From: Terebella lapidaria
Lineage: Eukaryota > Annelida > Polychaeta > Terebellida > Terebellidae
Assembly (NCBI GenBank): GCA_949152475.1
Contig: OX424562.1
Span: 38,860,157 to 38,924,156 of the forward strand
Direction of reading: 5' to 3'
Length of the DNA: 64,000 nucleotides
Part shown: positions 56,191-64,000 of the stretch, piece after piece
Numbering within the stretch: position 1 is the stretch's first letter
Layout of the letters: the number at the start of each line of letters is the position of its first letter
Program-made: the position numbers and the translations under genes
Notes under the pieces: model-generated
The model's input: the letters and a program-made list of their open reading frames with translations, nothing else
Told to the model about the DNA's origin: nothing
The model's database searches: none

Positions 56191-57584
56191 ATTAATTATG
56201 TGGAATTTATTTACTGGGAGCTATATTTGATTTTGAATCAATTTATTTGTTGTATTCCATATTACCCTTTCCAATTTATGAGGTTCTATTTGTGATTGGT
56301 AGTCCTGTGTTTATTCGGTTTGTTTTCTGCTCCATAGTGGATCAAGAACATGTCCCTCCAGGCTGCCTTAGCAAATGATGTGGGTGTAGAACCCTGCACA
56401 TTCGAAGGAAGAATGTTGACCAAAAGTGACATGATTTCGTATGAGGTTGATGGATCAAAACGAGAATATTTCTTGGTGACTGTTGGTGCTGGGAATGACT
56501 GCATTGGGATGCGGATATACCAAAAAAACAAGATCAATGCGCTCAAAGTCAACAAGAGCTACATGTTCGAAAAGGTCATCCGGAAAGGAGGAGATACTCC
56601 CTTCTGGGCAACTGGTGCCTCAGTGATTTACCAATCAAAGAGCATTGAGGTCTCAGAAGCTGCACGGAATCGCGCCACTGAGATAACAGCTGGTCCTGCT
56701 GAAAACAAAGCACGTTCCATCCACGAGGCACTGGCTGCCACTTCTTCTAGTGCTGTGCAAGGGGTCGTTGTCAAGGTTCGTATTATGCTACAGTAATGTC
56801 AATACAACATTCAACTAGAGTAAGCATTACATGTAGCGACTCCCCCCCATATACTTTATTAATATCCAATTCATACATATATCTGCTAATTTTCCAATAC
56901 ATATTTTATTTTAGGTGGTGAGATCATCCTAAGGCATCTGGCATTGAGGGACCCTAGTCAGAGATAGAGCGTCAAAGTAGCTCTATTTGGCGAAGAAGCA
57001 GAAGCGTCATATGATTTGGGCGTCATATGATAATGTCTACCCGTACAGGATGAACAACACAAAGCCATGCCTCAGCTGCAAGAAGTCGATCAAGCTCCAG
57101 GTAGTCATGTTATGGGGTTTTATTTACGTTACCAAACACCTCTGATGACACGATGCTCCACAGTGAATATTATACTTAGTCACCTGGTCATATTTTTTTT
57201 GCCATCAGTTCCTCCCAAAAGACACCATGGCAGTGGATGATCTTGTTTATGATGAGATGGATTCTGATTTCGAAGAGGAGCAACCCCCAGAAATCCCGAC
57301 TTTGCCCTTCGACATCGCAGGCTTCCAGACAGTACGGACATATGCAAGCTGTCCCAAAATTGGTATGTGACACATATAAAGGCTATTGATGTTAATAGTG
57401 CACTATTGTTGACTAATTCTTCCTCCTTCACCTATTGCATATCGTTGCATTCCATCTGTCTCATGCTCATATTTTTTAGTTGTTCGTGTGTTAGTTTATC
57501 ATATCTTACCACAGTTCTAGTTTTTTCTTCTGATTATAAATGTCTTAACAATTCATTGTTCAGTTCAACTGCTAATTTATTTAA

Positions 57585-57725
57585 GGGATAAAACTGTGTT
57601 TGGCTCGATGTCTGTGACGTGACAAAAATCCAGAGGGATCTCTGTTGTGATTTGAGACACGAGAGGCGAAGATCCCGAGGGATTTTTTTTAGTCACAGAC
57701 ATCGAACCAAACACAGTTTTATCCC
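57585..57725. mobile_element. 140-bp MITE with 34-bp inverted ends
   Basis: GGGATAAAACTGTGTTTGGC... (57585-57618) is mirrored by ...AACCAAACACAGTTTTATCC at the right end (to 57725) with one mismatch. Sits between two of the OB-fold exon pieces. Confidence 0.8.
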
Positions 57726-58064
57726 GATTATAACATGGCATCCAAACGTGTTGGTTTCGTCCAATCTTTAATGAAAAATCTTTACCATTCCCTTGGATTT
57801 TGTGTTGCTACATTTTCTGTGAATCTTTTTTGTAGTAAAAACAATCCCAAAATTTGGCCATTTTTGTACAATTGTTCAAGATGTTATATCACATATTGTT
57901 GTGACACAAGAGACACGAAATGATGTGGATAGTAGTTTTGTCTTACGAAAAAGTCATGATCTGTGATACTCAAGGTGTATTTGGTGATGAACTGTTTTTT
58001 CATGTTATTCAAAAAATTGATACCTATTACAGGGTATAGGTGAAATAGATAGACTTAGGTCACA

Positions 58065-58400
58065 AAGGAGTTGTTTGAGGGGGTGTTCTACATACCCTGT
58101 CTTGTTGTGATTTAATTTGTAGTTGCCTAGCATTTATCTTTATATTCAAGCACATGTTTACACATGTAGTTAGCTGAAAAATGATTTGTTGGTACCTTGG
58201 ATATCTTGTCATAATCAGGTGACAAAACTTGATAGTTATAGTGTAGAAGTTGATAGTTATTGTGGTATATGCTAGTCTAGTTCACAAAGGAGTTGATAGT
58301 TATAGTGAAGAAGTTGATAGTTATGGTGGTATATGCTAGTCTAGTTCACAAAGGAGTTGTTTTTAAGGGCATTCTACGTACCCTGCAATATTGTGATATA
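58065..58400. repeat. Local duplications around a ~65-bp unit
   Basis: TTGATAGTTATAGTG...GGTATATGCTAGTCTAGTTC followed by ACAAAGGAGTT occurs twice (about 58230 and 58290). A further TCACAAAGGAGTTGTTT...TTCTACRTACCCTG pair sits at 58058 and 58337. Confidence 0.7.
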
Positions 58401-59724
58401 CATGTATTCACGTTTTATCAAGAATTCATTGTGATCCTCGAGCAATTTTTCATACGGCTAATTCTTTGATAGATATACTGGTTTATATAGCATTATAAGC
58501 AAATCGTAATGAATGCATGTCCTTTGAATATTTTGTATCTGGCCACATCTTTGGGAAATAATGTAATACTTACAATGTTTGACATATAATTCATTATTAT
58601 AACAGTCGAGAACTTGACAATCGTTATTTATAGTTATATATATATACCAAATTTTTGTCATATGCAAGTATTAAATGTGGACTCTTGTAATCATTCCACT
58701 TTCTCATTGGTGCTAATTGAACAACTAACATCACAGCGCATGAGATTGTTCATTACACTGGATCTGTGATAAGTATATCTATGATGATGATGATGATAAC
58801 ATTGATTCACCTCACTGTTAATTAATGTTTTGTCCCAACTAGTTGTAATATTGTATAGATCTTCAACGTACTCCTCAATGCTGTCTGACTTGATATTCTC
58901 ACAAAATAAAAGACTTGTTTGTTTATATTTTATACATATCTTTTTCTCACTATGTCATGGTTTAGCTGACATTCCAATGTGTTGGTTTTAACAGGCGAAA
59001 ATATTTGGTCCAGTGGATCCTGTGTCTGTCAATCCAGGGTAGTCTCTCTGACAGGTCTTTCATACAGGATCCACTGTACCTATTACATGAACGAAAATTA
59101 CAAAAAGGAAACCCTGAACAAACTACATGAAATACTGACCCCAAAGACAACAAAAGAACTAACAAATGGAGGTAAATGAACAACAACAATATATGAACAG
59201 GCATATCATAATTCATACCATATAGAGTGCACTGGTAATATGGTTTTGCGGTCGTCACGTCACACCAGTTATTTCACCTTGTCTCTGTCGGTTCCTTTGC
59301 ATAACCTAAATTCTCGAGATGTAATATGATCTGTTCAGGTAACGGGCTCATTTGAACTGTTACCATAGGTATGGAATAATCCTGTCTGGTTCGATTGATC
59401 TTTCAACCACTTGATATCACAGCAAATTGCAGTTATATAATTGATAACACTGACTTATTAACATTGGCCTCTTCATTATGATCCCTGGTGTCTCTTGAAC
59501 AAAATGCAATCATATACTCTTTGATCAGTATAATTGGATATCAGACAGCTTGTTATGTGTTGAATTGAGAATATTACTGAGTAGATCTCTTGACATAGTG
59601 AGCAAATGAAAATTAAGCAGTTTCTCTGAGTGAATCAATAGTGTTTCCATATTCTATAAATTGGAAATTATTGTGCCTAAGGCCATTCAGTTAAGTTTGT
59701 GATAAAGACGAAGTACAGTATATC

Positions 59725-60811
59725 ATGACTGAGTGCAGATTCAAAGGTGAGGGCAGTCCCCTATCCAACTTGTTCTTTGTTGTGCTGTGTTGGTCTGGCA
59801 AAAAATATTTCTCTACCGAAGCTATTTATCAAGTAGAGAAGGGTCGGTGGTCCAACTGGCCCGAAGGAGCATTAGAGGCGATCCGAACATCCTCAACAGC
59901 TAGACAGAGCATGAACATAGCCAAACAGTGTGAGCAGCAATACGGAACAACTGATGTCTGGAACAGGAAGAAAGTTTCAATAATGTGGGCTGTCCTCAAG
60001 GCCAAGTGTAGAGTCTGCTCAGAACATAGGGCATGTCTAAGGATGTTTTCAGCCTTCATTGAGGACACATGTAACGATTTCTGGGGTCGAGGGAAGAATG
60101 GGACCGGACGAAATGAGTTAGGAAATCTACATGGCAGGATGAAGACACAAGTCGAACAGAGGGAGATGAGATTGCCTGCATTTTCCTGGTATCCATCTAT
60201 TCTTATCGTAGGATCATCAATTCTGCGAGAAATGCGCGCTCCAGAGGGAGAGGATCATCATCTTAGGAAAGAAGTGCAACTCGGGAACAGCTCTTACGCG
60301 ACGCCATGGGGAGAAGAGGATCACAAGAAAGCATATAGGACAAGAAATTGTGTATATCCAGGAATCACAAGTGAGCGTTTGAAGCAGCGGCTAAAAAGAA
60401 GACCAGTTACTACGGGGTGTAGATTTAGTAGTTGTGTATGTAGAAGGCAATGACCTCAGGGAGGGGGTTAGACCTGACCAGATTGTAGAAAATGTTAAGA
60501 ACATTAAGGATGCTTTGTCTGTACCTATGGTGATATTGGGGGTTTTAGGAATGCGGGATGGTCAATTAGAAGATAGGTTCCGGGTTCTGGGGCGACTTAT
60601 GGAGCACAAATTTGGTAGGATGTTTTTCAACAGCTGCCGACGACTAGGTAACCTCAAGGCGAAAGACCAGTACTGGCGGTCTGGTAAGGATTCTGTACAT
60701 CTAAGTAGACTTGGGGGAGATGAGTTGGCCGAGGGTGTGCACAATTTTCTGTGTCATTTACTTTCAGGTGACTGGTTGTTTGACTGTATGAACTGTATAT
60801 ATGAACTATGA
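59725..60811 (+). CDS. NADAR (YbiA-like) domain followed by an SGNH-hydrolase domain
   Basis: The first frame (59725-60453) encodes a NADAR domain: FKGEGSPLSNLFFVVLCWSG, then FSTEAIYQVEKGRW (the conserved S-x-E...Q...K), and the closing block FWGRGKNGTGRNELGNLHGR. NADAR enzymes cleave N-glycosidic bonds of riboflavin intermediates or remove ADP-ribose from guanine. The frame runs on into ILIVGSSILREM, block I of an SGNH hydrolase. The next frame, readable from about 60415, gives VDLVVVYVEGNDLREG (block III, GxND) and GKDSVHLSRLGGDELAEG (block V, DxxH). One frame change lies near 60400, so either the gene is broken there or a small intron or sequence error exists. AATAAA occurs at about 60862. 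No introns are seen. Such a pairing is unknown to me. Confidence 0.68.
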
Positions 60812-61075
60812 CTGTATGAACTGTACTCAATATATATATATGTGTTTGTGTTTATGTGTGGAAATAAACTGTGTGAAAAAGTTCTATACTTTTCTTTTTC
60901 TTCGGTATTGTCAGTCCATGGAAAACACTTACACATAAAAGGGCCGGGTTTATCTGTCATGTTTTCTAAAACATGGCGTTATACTTGTATTGTTCTGTAT
61001 GTACTACATCTATGCGAACCCAGTCCCAGTGATGCCACACATGAAGATCTCGTTATATCTGCATCACGGCCATAA

Positions 61076-63160
61076 GACATTGGCGAGGACGTGGCCATTG
61101 CACCCAAGTCTATTCCAGAACCAACGGATCCGGACAGTGAGCCCACAGTGAGTCACAAGTCCAACTCCAAGGCAGTAGTGAAGGGGCACACATCTAAATC
61201 ATCAAAGCCGTCCCATAAGTTTTCACCAAAGTGGCTCGGGAAATACCCCTGGCTGAATTACGACAAGGTGAATGATGTGATGTCTTGTGGTCCATGTCGC
61301 CGGCAGAGTAAAGTGGGACCATGGGGTGGTTGCGGCACAAACAATTTCAGGTGATACAAAATAGTATGTTGTACTTAGCATGGTAGTGATTGAACTATAT
61401 TGGATAACTTGACAAATTTGCCCCAAAAAATTAGAGCACTCAGCAGATGAATTAGATTCCAGACTCTATTAAGAATTTCAATAAATGTGGAACTAGAATA
61501 GAATTAGTTTGGCACTATCAACATAATATAATACCGAATAAGCTTATATATGCCTGTAATGGTTATAGATCTATGTAAGTAGTAGAATTTTGAATGTACA
61601 AATCCAACTTGTATAATCAGGAAAAAAATGATCCTGGACCATGCGAAGTCTGGTGACCATTTAGCAGCAGTAGCAGCCGAGGATCCAGACCAAAGCAAGA
61701 TGAAGGGGATCAAGGCCTCAGACCGCCACAACTTTTCACAGTATAGCCGTAAGTAGGTTTAGGCAGCAGAAGCTGGGATGAAATCTGCTTACTCCGTCAT
61801 CATTGAGGAGATTCCAAACTGCAAGTTCTCGTCTGTCCTGGACCTGGTTAGCTCATTTGACGTACGGGCGATAAAGAACCTGCAGGCAACGACCAAGCAC
61901 GATTCACCGCATGTATTTAATGAGGTCAGTTGTGCGACTAATACATGTTTATCAGTAATTAGTGCGCAGACACTAATTGTCGTGAGCGACATGGCGATAT
62001 TCCGCGAGAGAAACATTTTGTCAAACATACAAAATTCAAACATGGACAATTCGAGTAAATTATGATCATGTGAATGTAAGTTTTAACATATTTAGTGGAT
62101 ATTTCCTCATCGGAGACTAGATAGTAGGCCTATAAATGCTCACAGAAGCTACTCCTATTTCAAGATGCTGGAATGCTTGAGTCGCGTTCTGATCTCGGAC
62201 CTGAAATAGCAGCTAAAACTTTCATCTTTCGTTGGAATAGGCCTGGATGAAAGTACTGACCGAGCTTCTGAAAAACACTGCGACTTCATCGTCAGGTTTG
62301 TCCGTATTTGTATGTGTAATGGAAGATTGATTAGATTGTCTGATATCATTTCAGCTATATACTCTACCCACATGGAGATTATATACTGTGGATTTTATCC
62401 GCTTTAGGATTAACCACATAACTTAAACACACAGGTACGTTTCCACCAAATCCGAGGTCAAAACATCATATCTGACGATGGCAGCTAATAGAGATGGAAC
62501 AGCTGAGACCCTCTTCTCCACACTGAAAAATGTTCTGGATGAGTTGGAGATTCCAATTCGAAAAGTCATCAGCATGGGATCCGATGGTGCGTCTGTGATG
62601 ACGGGAAGGAAGACTGGTGTGGCAGCACGTCTCCTGGTTAAGGTCCCACATGCAATACCTGTACATTGCATTTGCCACAGGCTTTCACTTGCTGTCAGCC
62701 AAGTTTGCAAGAACATCAACGACATGAAGTTTAGCTACAGACAGTACAATCTTGCATTGACAACATATCACTTCATATTGTGTGCACTTTTATATTTATG
62801 CCAAATGCTAATTTTTTTTCACTAGGTGTTGACGACATTAGTGGCAACTATCTACTCACACATTAACCTGTCCCCCAACCGACTTCAGCAATTTAAGGAC
62901 ATAGCTGCACTGCTTGAAACTGACACAGTCAAGTTCAAACCACTGTTCGAGATCAAACTACGAGCCTCTGATGACCTTGCTCTCTCAGGAGGCTGATGCT
63001 GGAGACCCCACCGCCATCGGTCTCTTTGAGCAGCTGACGGGCTACAAGTATCTGGCCCTTCTACGCCTAGTAGGCGACATCTTGGAGCTCACCAATCGAC
63101 TTAGCCGCATCTTCCAGTACCGTGACATGTGCTTTAGTTCCATCAGATCAGCAGTATGTT
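61076..63160 (+). pseudogene. ZNF862-like (hAT-derived) gene, decayed multi-exon copy
   Basis: Exon-like pieces: 61076-61350 (KWLGKYPWLNYDKVNDVMSC with a C-x2-C of a TTF-type finger), 61621-61748 (KKMILDHAKSGDHLAAV, the His pair), 61763-61924 (KSAYSVIIEEIPNCKFSSVL), around 62150-62210, 62241-62294 (LDESTDRASEKHCDFIV, the first catalytic Asp region of hAT transposases), 62435 to about 62730 (KVISMGSDGASVMTGRKTGV, HAIPVHCICHRLSLAVSQVC) and 62826-63160 (LQQFKDIAALL, YKYLALLRLVGDILELTNRL). Most junctions have GT-AG borders with matching phase. A frameshift near 62965, a 14-nt non-intron gap at 61749 and stops show decay. Host ZNF862-like genes derive from hAT transposases. The C-terminal end is lost before LINE copy E. 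Confidence 0.75.
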
Positions 63161-63263
63161 GATATCTGAAATTATAATGTTCATTTCCTTATGAAGGAAT
63201 ACAAACCATGTCACTCAACAAGAATTGCAACCATACAATTTATTTAAACAATTGCTCATATAA

Positions 63264-64000
63264 AAGAAGAAGAAGAAATAAAGCTTAACGGCACTTTGGG
63301 CTCAAGAAGGCCATTTCAGTGCCAAACAAGGATATAAAAGTAGTATCAAGAATGATAAAACCGCAAGTTCTACAATTAAAAATTTGTAGTGAGCAGTAAA
63401 AGCTTACAAGGTTAGTGGTGAAGAATTGATGACTAGATCTAGACTCAAATGCGTTGACTAGAATTTACATGCCTAAAAATAAATATATACCCCAATTTCC
63501 CGAAGGAAATTGAGGATTTTATAAATATTAAAATCATTGAATACCTCGTATATTGACTGACACTCGTAGAACATACGACGAGTGTCAGCAATATCTTGAC
63601 AATGTACCAGGACATGTTCAACGGTCAGCCACTCTCGACAGGGCACACACACAGGGGCCTCCTCCCCACGGAGCAGGTAACCCTGAGTAAGGTATTTATG
63701 CCCTATATGAGCCCGTGACAAGACCAGTTGATCACGCCTGGACATTTCGTTTATTGGGGTACAACAACCGAGCATTGGTTTGACTTTGTGTAATTTGTTA
63801 TCAACCTGCTCATCCCAGAATGACTGCCATTCTGCGTACAAGTACGTGTGGATGAGCAGCTTGAAATCAGAATGTGGCACCCTGGAAAATGTGACGTCCA
63901 GATCAAGAGCTGCGCAGGCAGTCTTGTCGGCACGCTCATTCCCAGGAATGTCCCCATGACTGGGTATCCAACAAAATACTACAACTTCATGCTTTTGAAA
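63264..64000 (-). mobile_element. RNase H LINE copy E, runs off the window end
   Basis: 3' tail with (TTC)n at 63264-63280, then the last coding part on the - strand (FSRVPHSDFKLLIHTYLYAE, CVPCREWLTVEHVLVHC, NIYKILNFLREIGVYIYF). It continues past position 64000 with the RNase H end (GNERADKT-type sequence near 63930). Very close in sequence to copies B and C. Confidence 0.88.

Larger units (their letters stand above)
56338..59171 (+). pseudogene. Broken exons of an OB-fold (RPA-like?) protein
   Basis: Exon-like pieces: 56338-56775 (acceptor CTCCATAG, donor GTTCGT; WIKNMSLQAALANDVG... SYMFEKVIRKGG... QGVVVK), about 56915-57110 (IILRHLALRDPSQ and SVKVALFGEEAEASYD, then KPCLSCKKSIKLQ), 57209-57362 (acidic, DDLVYDEMDSDFEEE) and 58995-59171. 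The LRD...SVKVALFGE phrase resembles the OB-fold strands of RPA-type single-strand DNA-binding proteins, and YEVDGSKREYF with KVNKSYMFEKV in the first piece could be a second OB fold. The second piece carries in-frame stops, so the gene seems dead. It could be a Helitron passenger (RPA-like genes are known in some Helitrons) or a separate gene. Confidence 0.4.

Overview
This window looks like animal nuclear DNA: small exons with GT-AG introns, AT-rich intergenic sequence, and a dense mix of transposable elements. The element mix (DIRS-type YR retrotransposon, Helitron with OTU-like and PIF1 helicase parts, RNase H-bearing LINE, ZNF862-like hAT relic) together with an unplaced TALE homeobox gene suggests a marine invertebrate. 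I lean towards a lophotrochozoan such as a mollusc, but nothing here proves the phylum.

Layout. 1-12 kb: the last four coding exons of PRRC1 (+ strand), preceded by a TIR element. One intron holds a DIRS-like retrotransposon that is structurally almost complete (2589-8971): 168-bp inverted terminal repeats and an internal complementary region. 12-14 kb: decayed repeat, a GC-rich insert of unknown origin and a strong hairpin. 14.8-16.5 kb: a two-exon gene for a small secreted cysteine-rich peptide of 127 aa with a GKR processing/amidation-like site. 17-21 kb: repeats packed with TCAAGGTCA/TGACCTTGA words. 23.4-25.5 kb: a three-exon TALE homeobox gene (- strand, 449 aa). 26-32 kb: mostly empty, with a foldback element, LINE scraps and minisatellites.

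32-37 kb: two paralogous single-exon genes (- strand). Both end in a textbook SOCS box (BC box plus Cul5 box). One carries ankyrin repeats and the other has lost them. 37-41 kb: further TCAAGGTCA-rich repeats and MITE-like elements. 41.5-45.2 kb: a nested set, with a 430-bp MITE and a LINE (14-bp target duplication) inside a larger TIR-bounded segment. 48.4-54.5 kb: a decayed Helitron (OTU-like, Rep and helicase parts). 56.3-59.2 kb: broken exons, one of which looks like an RPA-type OB fold. 59.7-60.8 kb: a NADAR (YbiA-like) domain followed by an SGNH-hydrolase domain. 61.1-63.2 kb: a decayed multi-exon ZNF862-like hAT relative. The window ends inside a fifth copy of the RNase H LINE.

There is no operon-like organisation. 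The host genes (PRRC1, the secreted peptide, the homeobox gene, the ANK/SOCS pair) look independent. The best candidates for something new are the NADAR-SGNH pairing, the secreted peptide, the ankyrin-less SOCS-box paralog, and the repeats that scatter nuclear-receptor-like half-sites.
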